64,000 nt of DNA from Golubevia sp. BC0850 (Eukaryota > Basidiomycota > Exobasidiomycetes > Golubeviales > Golubeviaceae), in the NCBI GenBank assembly GCA_012976225.1, contig JAAVVG010000014.1, forward strand, positions 124,001-188,000, read 5' to 3'. This document shows, one piece after another, positions 1-12,246 of the stretch (position 1 is the first letter of the stretch; every line of letters begins with the position of its first letter). The position numbers were made by a program, and so were the translations under genes. A model generated the notes under the pieces. It saw only the letters and a list, made by a program, of their open reading frames with translations, did not search any database and was not told the DNA's origin.

Positions 1-1522
1 TCGGCCTGAACAAAGGAATCGTGATATCTTTGAAAGCAGTTCTCTGAGTCTCAAAGACTGGAGGTACCATCCTCACAGTTTCTAGAATGATGTTTGTGAT
101 TAGTTGTTGTTCTTCGCTTTCTGGATCTTCTCTCAAAATATGTTCATTTGTAATGATATGTTGTCGTAATTCATCTTGAACTTCTTGATTCTCAGCTAGA
201 AAATGAAGGAACCAGGTACTAGTTACTGCACTAGTTTCATGACCAGCTGTCGCTAGTAAAGGGATCTGTTCTCGCACTGAGAGAGCGAAAAAAAAAAGAG
301 GGGGGGGGGCAAGAGAAGGTCAAATCGAGCAAATCACTCCAATCTACCAATACTGCAAACTCACCTTCCTCATCACTCATTCTTTCATTCTCCTTCAAGT
401 CTTTTGCCATATTGGCCCTAAGAAGTAAATGAACAATATCCTTCTTTCCATCAAAATCTTCTCTGGTGGTCCCATTACTTTCTCCTTTTTCCAATCCCAT
501 TTCTTCTCGAATCTCTTTTTTCTTTCCTTCTATGATTTGAGTAGCAACTTTTCGCATCAATTTGTTATGTTTATGAGCTGCTATGTTCCTTGAACTTAGA
601 GGCCAGGAACAAGCAGGAGTATAGATTGAATTCGCGAACATCATCTGTAGAATGAAAGGGAGACCCATTTTCCCTGACCAAGCTTCTACTAATTCGTGGG
701 AAGATTTTGCTACTGGATCATGATGAGCTCCGTGCTCTAGGGCTGAGAACTTGTAGCCGAAACCTGCTTCTCCGATAACTGAAGGAGGAAATGGAAAGGA
801 GATTAGCGAAGAGAGTGTGAAGGGTGACGACGGGGAAGAGACTGACCATCTAAAGCTGCACAGTTGAAGAGAGAATAGGCATTTACAATAGCACTTTTCC
901 CATCCTAACAGTCAAAGAGAAAGAAAGTCTAGTCAGCTTGACCTCATCTCAAGCTTCTCGTCGTTCTTCGGCTCACCTTTTCCCCATCCCGACTCCAACC
1001 CTTTTCTCCTCCCTTCTTAATCTCTTTCTCAACAGTATCTCCAAGTCTTGTAGCCAACTTCATAAAAATGGGATAAAGTTCAACCAAATGAGTCGAAGTG
1101 AAAGCGGGAGCAATAGTTCTTCTTTGTCTTCTATGAACCGCACCAAAATGACCTAAAAGGGAATCTCCCGTCATGAACAAAACCATTTGTCTTCTTAACT
1201 TATTAGAACCGAAAGCGTTTGTATCGTTCATTACAGCATGAATAGCTTTAGGATCTGAAAGTAAAAGAGAACTTGTTCTTCCAACACTTGGCAATAGAAC
1301 CGCTGGACCATATTCTTTGACTAGGTTTAGGTAGTAGATTCCTGGTCCGAATGATTCTTTGAGTTGAGAGTTTCCTAAGAGTTTTGAAACTCTGGGTGGA
1401 CCTCGGATGATTTCTAGAGGAGATGGAGGTAGAGTTGACTTTTTGTAGAATTTGAATGATAGGTAGCCAAGGTAGAAGAGACAGACTAAAACGTATGGGT
1501 TGCTTAGAGTTGAGATTATCAT
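1..1522 (-). CDS. Cytochrome P450 monooxygenase, 3' part cut by window edge
   Basis: Haem-thiolate monooxygenase, probably ER-bound. Predicted exons on the minus strand are 1522-977, 904-847, 778-365 and 276 to beyond base 1; phases agree at each junction. The N-terminus has a hydrophobic anchor (residues about 5-25) and then a proline-rich hinge (LPPSP). A helix-C-like HRRQRR stretch is visible. The last exon carries the helix-I oxygen-activation motif AGHETS and the start of the K-helix ExxR (ETVR). The haem-binding cysteine loop lies outside the window, so the gene is partial only because of the edge. The second intron uses a GTCAGT donor. The intron at 277-364 holds an A-run next to a G-run. 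Family membership is certain from the motifs, but substrate and CYP family cannot be assigned. Confidence 0.93.
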
Positions 1523-1862
1523 CTTTGAGAAAGATGTAGATGGGAAGAAGAACTCTTGAAAGAAAGAGAGCCACCCCTTTATAAGCGAGTTACCTCCGAA
1601 GGAATGGATTGCCCGATGGAATTGATGCTTCTCTCTCGCTCGCTCTCTCTCTCTCTTGGCTCGTTCTCAGATTTTTTCGCCAATGTCCAAAGGCATTCGC
1701 ACTTTGATCTGAATGGTTGTCTGCTGAAAGGTGGATAGAGAGAAGTAGCTTATTGATAGAGAGAAGTAGCTCATCTTGAATCTTGAATCATCTTCTCATC
1801 ATCTTCTCATCAGCGCCTCAAGTGCTTACTCAACTGGATATAGTTGTCTTCTCTTGGAGAAG
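1523..1862. other. Divergent intergenic region between P450 and scramblase
   Basis: This 340-base gap separates two divergent start codons. It holds a CT-rich tract near 1630-1662 and two copies of GATAGAGAGAAGTAGCT within 1734-1772. No convincing reading frame was seen. It probably contains both promoters. Confidence 0.5.
1574..1590 (-). promoter_or_regulatory. Possible TATA box of the P450 gene
   Basis: Read on the minus strand this is GCTTATAAAGG, about 55 bases upstream of the P450 start codon at 1522. Position and sequence fit a TATA element. This is inference from sequence only. Confidence 0.35.
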
Positions 1863-3964
1863 ATGAATCGACTGACAGTCACATCTCTAGGAAGATCTCC
1901 AATTGTCATCAACAGCTCTAATCGAATTCTAATCTCGTCAACTTCTCACCTTCTTCCAATTGCTAATCGAACAATAACTTGTCCTTCAACCAACCTTCAA
2001 AGCAGAAGCTACGTTCATGGAAATCTGCGAGCCCCAGATCGAAAGAATAGATTCACAAGATCAACAAATCAGAGAAGATCTCATCAACCTTCAGCTTCAG
2101 CTTCAGTTCCAGTTCCAGTCACTTTAGACGTTGACAAAGAGCTCAGTCATCTTGATCTTCCGAATGATCCAAATGGCGTTCTGAAGTTGGATGCTAACAA
2201 AGGTGCAGCTTTGTTATTGGGACAGGAGGCTTTGATAGTCACTAGGGAGATAGAGATGATGAAGTGAGTCGATTCAGAGATGACAAGGTTGAGCTTGGGT
2301 GGAGGGTTGTTGTGGTAGTAGAGCTCTTGTCGAGTGGAATCTCCGTACAACGACTTTACATGGCGTGAAAATTTCATTGATTGAGCTGGTAAACATTGAT
2401 TCAAGGAGAGGGGTGGAGCTCGTTCAGTCGAGCCTGGTCCTACCTCCCTCCCGTCATCCTCTAATCACCTCCCCATAACCCTCTCCTCTTCAGCATCTTT
2501 CTAGGCTTCGAGCAAGCAAATCGTTATGCCTTACTCTCACCATCAGGAGATAAAGTTGGATATCTAATGGAAGAAGAAAAAGGTTTATTAGGAGGATCTA
2601 TTCAAAGACAACTTTTAAAAACTCATCGACCTTTCAAAGCTATAGTTTTAGATCTAGAAGGCAAACCTGTTTTGAGAATCAGTAGAGGTGTAACTTTAAT
2701 TAATAGTAGAACTCGAGTTTGGACTATTGACACTAATGAATCAACTTCTGATTTGAAAGAGGAAGGAGCAGACGAAGAAACTAGACGAGGAGAAAGATTA
2801 GTTGGAGAAGTTGTACAGAACTTTCATGTTTGGAGGAGGAAATATGAGCTTTTCAGATCTGTTAGAGATGAAGAGGAAATGGAGTTCATGGAGGATGAAG
2901 AGTTGAAAGGAGAAAAGTCGAGAGAATTGGTGACTGCTTCCAAACCTAAGGAACGTTTGAGTCAGTTTGCTAAAGTTGATAGTGGATTGTTATCTTGGGA
3001 TTTCTTACTTCAAGATGAGAATGGTGGTTTGTTGGGTGCTATCAATCGAAATTTTAGAGGGTGAGTTTCGAAGCCCTTTTGAAATTCCTGAAAGTCCATA
3101 CCTCTTCCTCTTCCTTGCTTCATTCTCATCTTGATTCGTCTCTCTTCTCTCACTCATTCCATCATGCTTTCAGCTTCGGTCGAGAACTCTTCACAGATAC
3201 AGGTCAATATGTCCTACGATTTAGAGATCTAGAACCTCAAGAACTTCACACCCCATCTAGAGTCATAGAAACCTCTTCTGGAAATGTTATTGCTGCTAAT
3301 CCTCAATCCTCTGGTTCTAGGGGAGAAGTGATATTGAAGCAAGATTCAAGACCTATGACGTTGGACGAGAGAGCTATCTCTTTGGCTGCTGCTGTGTCGA
3401 TTGATTGTGAGGAAGAGATAAAATATGACTTTAGTGAGATTCATGAAATGCAATGCTGATCTCGTCTAACTTCTTCCTTTATTTCCAGTCGATTACTTCT
3501 CTCGACATTCATCAGCTGGTGGAGGAGGGTTTATGCCATTTTTCTGGATGGGAGGTAGCAGTCCGCCACCGCCAGAAGGAGACACAGCAGAATCTCCAAC
3601 TCCAGTCGGTCAAGACTCTTCTGGAATTCAATCTACTCCAGAACTCCCTGGCTCAGATAGTGGAATTGGAAGTGCAGCTGGAACTGCCGCAGGCTATGGA
3701 ATGATGGGTGGAGGATCTCAAGGATCTGATTCTTATCCTGATTCTGGTTTCTCCTCTCCTCCTCCTTCCACTCCTCCTCCTGAAGCTGGAACTCAGAATG
3801 ATGGATGGGGCTTCGGTTCAAGAGAAGAACAAGGGATGGGTCAAGATGAAGAAGTTTGGGGAGGAAACTCAGATCCTTGGAATGAAGCTCAACCTTCAGG
3901 AGAAGAAGGGGGAGGGTTCTTTTCAGGATTGAATGACCTTCTGGGAAGTTTTGGTGATGACTAG
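1863..3964 (+). CDS. Mitochondrial phospholipid scramblase-like protein (Aim25/PLSCR family)
   Basis: Scramblase-family proteins are thought to bind or move phospholipids between leaflets; the fungal Aim25 members are mitochondrial. Predicted exons are 1863-2263, 2494-3060, 3174-3406 and 3489-3964, giving 558 residues. The start is the first ATG in frame. The N-terminus is rich in Arg and Ser and nearly free of acids, as in a matrix-targeting presequence. Family signatures fall at splice junctions and confirm them: IFLGFEQANRY after intron 1, and SIDFDYFSRHSS across intron 3. The C-terminal ~150 residues are Gly/Pro/Ser-rich and acidic, beyond the conserved fold. Family confidence is high; activity is not proven from sequence. 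Confidence 0.9.
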
Positions 3965-4124
3965 GCTATCTTTTGGCTCAACTCATGTATTTTTAAGACA
4001 CACGCCACTCAATAAACACACCACTCTGGAAATCTATCAGATAGAAAGACAGACAGATGTTACTCTGAAATTGCGAAGAAGCAGAAGAGAAGATTAAAAG
4101 GATTGTGGTAGCAAATTTGGATAT

Positions 4125-6402
4125 CTAAGATAACAAAAGCAAGGAAATAGCAATTAGTATTACAAGAGAAAAGGCAGGCAGTGGTTTGATTTGGGAACTG
4201 CCATTGGTCTTTGCGATCACGTCTGAACCTGGGGTAGCATCGAGACCTGGAAGAGTTGAAGCAGAAGTTCCGGCGTGAAGTGAAATGTCTTTGAAATAAG
4301 AGTAAGTGTCTGAAGTTGCAGCATAATCACTGGTTGAACCTCCGAAGAAACTGGAAAAGAAGACCTTGAAAGTGGGAAGGAGAAACCAAGCAAAGGTCAA
4401 TAAGAGGTAGGTTCGTGTAAGAGTCAGTGAGAAGAGACTCACCTTGTCCACCCACTGTCCAGAGCTCTGATCACCAGGGTTTTCAGTCAACTGGGAAGTA
4501 GGAGCGAGTGGGACCGGAGCATCAAGCTGCCTCTTGGAATTGCCACCGGTGCTTTCTGGACCACTTCCTCCTCCTTTTCCAGTTTTCGAAACTACCTGAG
4601 TTCCAGTCCTGAAGAGCATGTTTGGTTCCTGAATTACGAGGTTTCCATTTGACCAAAGGCTTATCAATCCATTGGCAGAGTTGGGAGCCGAGTTGAGTTG
4701 GGCCAAGAGAGAGATATTCGTCCAGCTAGTTGACAAGAAAGAGGAAGAGATCTGTCAGGGCGTTTGTTCTAGTCACCAACCCACAACTTTGTAGCTCTTC
4801 TACTCACCTTCCTTTGGTAAATTGAAATTTGCCACGCCCTAGACTGACCCCGTAGTCACTGTTACAGATCCAGTTCTCTCGGCTCTTTCCATTGTTTCCG
4901 GCCTCTGTGATTCCGCATGGATCGTATTCTCCGCTTTTTTGAATTGGAAGATAGAGATAAAGTTCGCCTTCCCCATTCTCTCTCCACATCAGTCTAATAC
5001 TCCAACAACTTTTACCAGCTTCGTTTCCAGCACCTCCAGAACAAGAATCCGTGTTTGCGTCAATCGTGCCAGTCGATGAGTTCATGAAACCAGTTGAAGA
5101 GTATAAACCAGGTAGCTTTCCACCTTTAACGAAATCGAAATCAGCTGGGAAGTAAACCGAGTAGGAAAGTAGCAGTGAAGGTTTGGAAGTTGAGAAGTCT
5201 GAAGATGTATTTGAGGTCAAAGTTAAAAGACTCAAAGCACCAGATGGCAGGGCATTCAAGGCTGGAAGTAGGACTCTAGGAGGGTTTGAACTAGTGTCAC
5301 TGGAATTGACAGCATCTGATTGAGGAGAAATAGAGAAAGGCTGAGCATAAAAGCTGACACCTCCCACTGGATCTGAATGTGAAGGAGAATAAGAATTCTT
5401 TGGGTAGAAAACACTCAGGACACTTGCACCAGTCCCTACTGTATCTTTCATAGGATCTTCTCGGAAATTGAGATTATCAGCTCCAACCAGCACTCTTCTC
5501 TCGTAAAGGTTTAAACCACTCGAAAGCCAGCTCGAAACGTATTTCCCTCCATCTGTCGTTGGCAAAGCACTGTTTGGAGTTGATGGCTTTGAATCGTCTT
5601 CCTCGTCGTCTTCGTTTGAACTTGCTCTTGAATAAATCTCCGAGCTGTTGAAATAGCCATCACTTCCACTCTGCAGTCCCTCCTCATTCAACCTTTCGAT
5701 TTCTATTCTTTCCATCTCTTCCGGTGTCAGAGCTGGGCGAGGCGGTAGAAGGAGTCTACTAATGACCGCAGGAGCCAGTTCATCACCCGAATCTGAATCT
5801 ATTGGATCTTCTGGTAGCTGAGATTCATCTACTGAACTTGTATCTTGAACGGAAGGAACTTGAGAGAGTAGCATGTTGGTTTGAGGCTGTAAGCTCGAAG
5901 CGATAGCAGGCATCGTGGAAGCCAACTGGAAAGGAGCAGGGAAGGTCCAATTCCAGCCTATCTTGGAGAGCTCATAGCTTTCGATGATGTCTGAAATTGA
6001 GGTTAGTTCTGATGTGGCGCTTGAGACTTGGGGACCTAAAGCTACCGCGTTCTGAGCTGAAGCGGGGTCTTGCGGCGTTTCAGGTTGTAAGAAGACTCCT
6101 TGATTTAAATCCACTCCCAGTAGATCTCTTCTACCTTCACCTGCTAACCATGAATGAGCTAGTTTTAGATGTTGAGATCCTCCCATACCGTTTCCATTTG
6201 ACTTCTTCTCCTTCCCTTGTGGAACGAATATCATCTCTTCACTTCTTCTTCGGTCGGACGTCATGTTAATCGCCATGTACTGGTTTGACCTTGCCATTCG
6301 TGGTTGAGTAGAGAGCAGGGGTCTCGAATCGGCTATGGAAGCCAGAAGTAAAGCTGAAAGAGAGAAGGTCGATAAGACCACTAGAAAAAGATTGAGAGTC
6401 AT
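4125..6402 (-). CDS. GPI-anchored polysaccharide lyase 14-like cell-surface protein
   Basis: Secreted protein with a C-terminal domain resembling fungal PL14 (alginate/glucuronan lyase fold). Predicted exons 6402-4808, 4725-4443 and 4364-4125 give 705 residues. I chose the ATG at 6402 because it opens a clean signal peptide (MTLNLFLVVL then hydrophobic residues); the open frame runs upstream without another good ATG. Residues about 40-290 are a low-complexity, acidic, Ser/Thr-rich linker. The lyase-like part follows, with LLSYSVYFPADFDFVKGGKL and SCWSIRLMWRENGEGELYLY stretches, and crosses intron 1. The end shows a Ser/Gly-rich segment and a terminal hydrophobic tail, typical of a GPI signal. 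The substrate is unknown. It lies tail to tail with the scramblase gene. Confidence 0.8.
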
Positions 6403-7074
6403 GTTTGTTGGAGCTTGAAATCTCCTTTTGAAAAGAGTGTGGCCAAGAAATGAATATAAGAGCGTGGGTTTGATGGAAAGAGATCGAAAGCGGAAAAAGA
6501 AAAAGAGGATTGGGGAGAAGAATGCAGAAATTAATCGGAAGAGAAGATGGAAAGTTTTGATGGGTGTTTGTGTCAACATTCTCCCTCCCAAAAATCGTTC
6601 TTCGGCTCGCGTTGGTTAGGCAGCCAATGTCTCAGACTTTGAAATTAGGCACCTTGGCTCTTTTCTGGGTCCAAAATTCAAAAAAAGACTTAAGAAAAAA
6701 AACGTAGAAAGAAAGAAATAGAATTGAATGCTGGCTGAGGAGATGAGTGACAAGTTGAATAGGTAGCTCGGGAACATGGGAGAGGCGAGAAACGTGAGAG
6801 GTTTGCGGGTAAAATACAATTCCAAGCAGACAAACAAAAGAACGAAGAAAACAGGATAAAGAGTGTAACGAGAAAGGAACAGAGGTATTATAGGATTGAG
6901 TTGCGAGGGGATTCTAGAGACGTATTTTGAGTTTGAAGTTGAGAAGAGACATTGCGAGGACAAAAGAGAACGGAATCAAAGATAAAGTTTAAGAACATAC
7001 AAAAAGGAACGAGGCGCAAAGAAGAGAAACGGGAAGACAAGAGAAAAGAAAAGCAGACATATAGAATTGAAGTG
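6403..7074. other. Intergenic region, no gene seen
   Basis: This holds the promoter and 5' leader of the PL14-like gene and the 3' end of the TEA gene. A 115-codon minus-strand open frame at 6616-6963 is hydrophobic and lacks any recognisable domain. A-rich runs occur near 6676-6705. Nothing else stands out. Confidence 0.5.
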
Positions 7075-10000
7075 TTACGTGTCTGATCTTTTAGATTGAT
7101 CTGTAAAAGCTCCTACTCCAATATGACTGTAGAGCTGGTTCATGAAGTCGTCGGGATCTTGAGGATCCTGTTGAGAAGAGTAGTGCTGATCTTGATGATC
7201 TGAGTTGGACATTGAAACGTCACCTCCATCCATTTGCATGATTCCAAATCCAGCTCCAAAATCCAGTCCCATCTCGAATCCATTGTGTGAAGTTTGACGT
7301 TGACGGTATTGACCAGAATTAGAATGAGAAGGTTGATGAGGTGGCATTGGTGGTTGATCGGTAGAGAATCCAACTGGCGAGAGGAGAGAAGGTCCAATGT
7401 CTTCTTGCACCCCGTTTCCACTTGGAAGAAGAAGAGCTTGGTCGTCTTCTCTTCCTTGCATCTGCATTGAGACACCTCCGGCACCAGGAGTCATAGCCAT
7501 GGAAGAGGGATGCTGAGGGAAGGAATGGCCACGAGGGAAGGACTGTCCTCTGAATTGGTAGGTACCTTCTTGGCTCGCTTGTTCCATCCCAGCAGAATTG
7601 TAAGCAAGCTGATGAGCTCCCATTGAGGGCATTCCCATGCCCGAGAAGGTGCCGTCCAAAGGTGATCTGAGATCGGCTCCAGTTTCTTGAGCCCACTTCC
7701 TTGCGAGTCGATCTCTCTGAGCTTTGGCTTCATCGTGGGCTATGAGAGGAGGCGGAGCATCTAGAGGTAGAGAGACTTGAGGGAACGGAGTGATAGGGGT
7801 GTGCATCGCTCTTTGTTGCATCTGTCCCCAAGCCTCCGGATTGTGAGAAGAGGCGGCAGAGACCAAAGCCGGACTAGTGTCTTGACCGGGACTGACACCG
7901 CTAGCAGAAAGATCGCTTGAACATCCGCTCCCACGAAGATGATTGCTTCCACCATTGTTGAGGTAGGAAGGAACTGGAGGAATCGATACTGTGAGACGCT
8001 TCTCGATAGATACTCCACGCTTCCTAGCTAGAGATCCAGAAGATGGTGCTTGCAGATTGATGGACCCAGATGAGCTGGAGGAAGCAAGGGTGGATCTGTT
8101 AGGCGATGGCGATCTTGAAGAACTCGCGCTGCCACATGGAGAGGCTGAACGAGATGGGACAGCTTGAGCGTGAGCTTCACTGGTACGACGAGCTTTTCCA
8201 AGCTGCTGCTCGGGAGTTGGAGCAGTGTGAGCTAGAGTAGGAACGTCTCCCATGCGAGGAGTGACCGGCTTACTAGAGTTTGCGGAAGAAGTTGACGAGA
8301 CTGAAGGCATCGTGAAAGATGGTAGAGAGGCCAGCTTTGGAGGAGGAGTCGGTTTGCCCCTAGTGATTTGACCTACTCCCTTGCCGAGGGTGATGAGCTT
8401 CATCTTTGGGATTGGGTACCTGTTGCTGGAAGCGTCTCGAGCAGTTTGAAGAGGGGAGGTCCCCATAGCAGGCGAGGCGCTGTTTGAACCGACACTCCCA
8501 CGCTTCTGACCTGACATCTGCTCTGTTGGGAGCTCCAGAACCGAGACCGTTGGCACTCCAGGCTGTCCTCTGAGAGCCTCTACGCATTCCAAGTCCCAAG
8601 CGATGACCAGAACGACGTTTCCGACGGAGCTTCCAGGACTGACCTTGGAAGAGGCGTCCTCCTCGCTCATGACGAGAGGTCTCGACACGTCGTTGCTTCC
8701 GTTTCCTTCGTCCCTGACGATGAACTCTTGAATCAAAGTGACTCCAGAGACTGCCATTCCGAGAGCAGCACGCTCGCTCGGTTCCTTTGAGAAAGCTGGA
8801 CGTTGGTTTCCTTCTGGATCGTGGATGTGAACTGGATGAGTACGAGATAGCAGATCCGCCCAGAAGTCGGTAGCGAAGGGGGCTTGATGGACGTAGCGAT
8901 GCTTTGAGCTGGTTCCGTTGGCATCTGGAAGAGGAGATCCGCCAACCCAAGGAGAGAGGGATTCCAAAGGTGTAGTAGCTCCATCTTGATTTCCAGTCTG
9001 TTCAGCGAGACGAGATCCTCCTCCAGCTCCAGCTATTCTTCTAGGCTCTCCGAGAGGTTCGACCAGGCTGAGAACTCTTCCTCCATGAGAGTAGACACTA
9101 GTGACACTGACTAGTCTTTCCTTCTCCTTGCTAGTGAGACTCAACTGGGTGCTGAATTGGTTGAAGTGCCTGCCGTTGGAGGAGAGGCGAGGAATGGAGA
9201 GCGGCACGTGGACGTGTAGGAAGCGACATGGAAGTCTTCTGTACATTGCCGAGAGACCTGGAAAGCGATAGGCACTGACTCTGACGGAGTCGAGAACGAT
9301 GACTGGAAGAGAAGGAGTGGCACCGGTTGAGAGGCGGTTGGCAGCGTTGACTCCTCCCGTGTAGGAAGCCATGACCTTGCGATCCATCAAAGTGTAGACA
9401 TGCTTAGCATCGTTGTCGGAGCAGTGAGCCCACATGGCGAAGGTGGCTGGAAGGATAGGGCAGGTAGCTGGGGATGTGGATCCAGATCGACCGGCTGGAG
9501 TTGGCAGGTGAAGCTTCTCCATGGCGGAGGAGAGTCCAGCTGAACGAGGAGGCGGAGGAGCCATACTGCCAGCTGTCTCTGGAAGAGGAGACTTGTTGAG
9601 ATGAGGACTGTTGAAGAGCGAAGCTCCAGCGTTCTCGAGAGAAACCTCTTCAGTTGCTTCCTCGTCCGCATCTTCGACGATGCCTCCCTCTCCGGTTGTC
9701 GAGAGACCAGAGTATCCATATCCAGCCAGAGTCTGCACGTAGCTGACACCTCCAGCTGGCATGAAGAATTGAGCTTCATGAACAGGCTCTGCGATGAGCT
9801 CAAAGAATTCGGCATCTCCTTTGCGAGATTGCTTGAGAACTTGGATGTGAGATGAGACCTGCTTCCTGTTCCTGGAATGACCAGTCTTGCGTTCAATGTA
9901 GATGCCGATGAGCTCGTTACGACCACAAGGCTTTCCATTAACTAGAACCTTGCGACGACCGAGTTTGGGGATGAGACGAAGACCTGAAAAAGAGGGAAAG

Positions 10001-11476
10001 TAAGAAGGGTCAGATTGTGCTGTTGATTCTTCCACTAGACAAGATTCACTCACCTTCCCAGAAAGCGACTTCAACTTCCTCTGGCCACTTGTTGTCCTCA
10101 TTCTCCTTCTTCCTCCTAGGCTGTGCTTTGGCTCTGCCAGAATCGTTGCTGTTCTCCAGCTCGACTTCCTGCATCGACGGAGGAGATGCTTGCGGCGGCG
10201 GAGGAGGATTTGAGAGCTGCTCATCTGCCATAGTAGAAGCGAATTGAAGAGCATCGCTGACAGAGTCTTCGGAGACCGACGACATAGACATGCTACGATC
10301 CAAGAGAGAATGACCGCAAGCTTCTTGAGGAGCGAAAGATGAATCCGGAGCGAATCCACTTAGAAGCTCGTGAGAGCGAGGATCGATTCCAATAGTTCCG
10401 ATGTCGAGATCCAAACCTAGTTCCAATCCCATTCGGTTGTTGGCTTCAGGTTGGCAGTCTCGGTCGTTGGATCGAGAGGCGGGACTTCCTGGAGTCCAGC
10501 TGGTATCCTGGGTTTGATTGTAAGTCCTGTGACTGCTGGTCGTGCTTGATCCAGTGTTCGGTGGAAGCCCTCTCAAAGCAGTCCAAGCGTTAGAAGGAGG
10601 AGTGACTTGGTGATAGTCCTGAGCTAGAGGAGTAGAGTCTCTTTCTCTGCGATCACCTTCTGGAGTGTCCATTGCCACCCTTTGGCGCTTGATCTCGTCG
10701 GGGGACGAACCTGAACTACTGCTAGCAGCAGGAGGAGCTCCACTGGTCCAATCAGGATAGGAGCTGGGAGCTAGGTTGACCATGTTACGAGGAGGTGAGA
10801 CGAGGTAGTCGGTGATGTTGTGATGGTGTTCTCCTTCCTGATTCAGTCCTGCCTCCATTCCCTGATCTACTCCTTGACCTTGCGGAAGATAGAGTCCCCT
10901 AGATGGACTCTCCATGATTCCCATTGCTGCATTCAGAGTCATAGTGGCATCAGACCAAGACGTACCAGAAGGAGAGTTGTTGCCCAGAGGCATGAGAGAT
11001 TGAATGCTATGTCTTCTTCCAGCAGAGGGAGTTCTGAGATGACCGAGTTGACGCTTGAGAGAAGCAGGGGATTTAGTTGAATTGCTTGATTGACCACCAT
11101 AGAATTCGACTGCGTTGGCTAGAGTGGGAGTAGATTCATCTTGGTGATGAGAACTTGAGACACCTTGACTGCTCTTAGGTCGATAGCAATCTATCTCTTG
11201 ACCTCCCATTCCTCCTTGTTGGAAGCCATCTTGAATGTGAGCTGATTGGAAGAAGTTGGTATGAGCTAGATTGAGGGAATCTTGATTCGATTTGGAAGAG
11301 TGAACCACTTCGGCATGATTACTATCCTTGGAGCTGTTTGGTAGAGCTGTGGAATGATTCTCTGGAGTGTAAAGGTATGAATCAGTGGAAAGAGTGGAAT
11401 CTGAAGTGGAGGGTGAAGGTAAAACACTTGATTGAAGATGAGCTTGGAAATGAGATTGATGAGAGGGTGATTCCAT
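7075..11476 (-). CDS. TEA/ATTS-domain transcription factor (AbaA/Tec1/TEAD family)
   Basis: DNA-binding regulator; fungal relatives AbaA and Tec1 control conidiation, filamentation and development. Two exons, 11476-10054 and 9983-7075, give 1443 residues. The TEA domain lies at about residues 455-540 and crosses the 70-bp intron: EEVEVAFWEG is upstream, then LRLIPKLGRRKVLVNGKPCG and the recognition helix RNRKQVSSHIQVLK. The domain is the best-conserved part and fixes the splice sites. The N-terminal ~450 residues are Ser/Pro/Gln-rich. After the TEA domain a structured region of ~350 residues may resemble the TEAD cofactor-binding fold; the remaining ~550 residues are low complexity. The protein is much longer than AbaA or TEAD (about 430-800). 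It shares a divergent promoter with the PEHE gene. Confidence 0.93.
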
Positions 11477-12246
11477 GGTGGGGAAAGAGAGAAAGATAAG
11501 AGGAAAGACCTCGAATAGAAACTTGAACTTAAAGAGAGAGGAAGAAGAAGAAAAAGAAGAAGGAATAGAAGTAAAAGTGAACGTTAAAGTAAAAGAAGTA
11601 GGAAGAGTGAATGTGGAAGAAGATGAAGAAGGATTTCAATTGAAAGGGAGAAAGAAGGGAGAGAGTTTGAGGGGGGTCGGGATCATCGAAATCAACAAGG
11701 GATGGACTTGCTTCTGCTTACGTACATTCACACACAAGTTCAAACCTTTTTTTCTTAGTCTAGAAAGTGGAAGGGGTGGAAAAAATAGACCCAACTCAAT
11801 AACCAGTCGATCTGTTGCGCGTTCTCACCCAGAGTCATCTCCTTCCTTCTCCGTCCAACAGAAAAGGAAGCAGTTCGCAAGGAAGGAATTGCTTTTTACT
11901 TCTCTCAATTCAATGGCATTTCTATCTAGCTACAAAGCAGTCAGAGAGGGAAAGCAAGAGAGAGAGAGGGAGAGAGAGAAGATTAGGTTCCCATAACCCA
12001 AAGACAGGCTCGCAACTGTTGGTGGAAGTTTGGTCTCTCTCGGCTTGTCTCTGTGGTGTCAAACATGTGAGCACATGGAGTATTTTGGCAACGCTCGTCT
12101 TGAATGAACTAAAAGCGAACTGTCTCGTTTGAAGTTGTTTCCTGCTGGTCCCTTGAAGCTTGAAGAGGGCGCTATCGATTTTGAGAGGAGACGGAAGAAC
12201 CACATCATCTCCACAAATCTTCACAGCGGAAATAGGAGGGCAAGAA
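11477..12246. other. Large divergent promoter region between TEA factor and PEHE protein
   Basis: This 770-base gap separates two divergent start codons. It is purine-rich on the plus strand near the TEA start (long GAA/GGAA runs, 11500-11670) and has an AG-rich tract at 11945-11982. A plus-strand open frame at 11475-11996 is Lys/Glu repeat arising from these runs and is not a convincing gene. A long shared leader fits a regulated transcription factor gene. Confidence 0.5.

Noticed and set aside
6616-6963. Minus-strand 115-codon open frame
   Set aside because: Hydrophobic, low-information translation lying in the promoter of the PL14-like gene; no domain and no support from neighbours.
11475-11996. 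Plus-strand 173-codon Lys/Glu-rich open frame
   Set aside because: Its composition follows from GAA/GGA repeats in the divergent promoter, and it overlaps the TEA start on the other strand.
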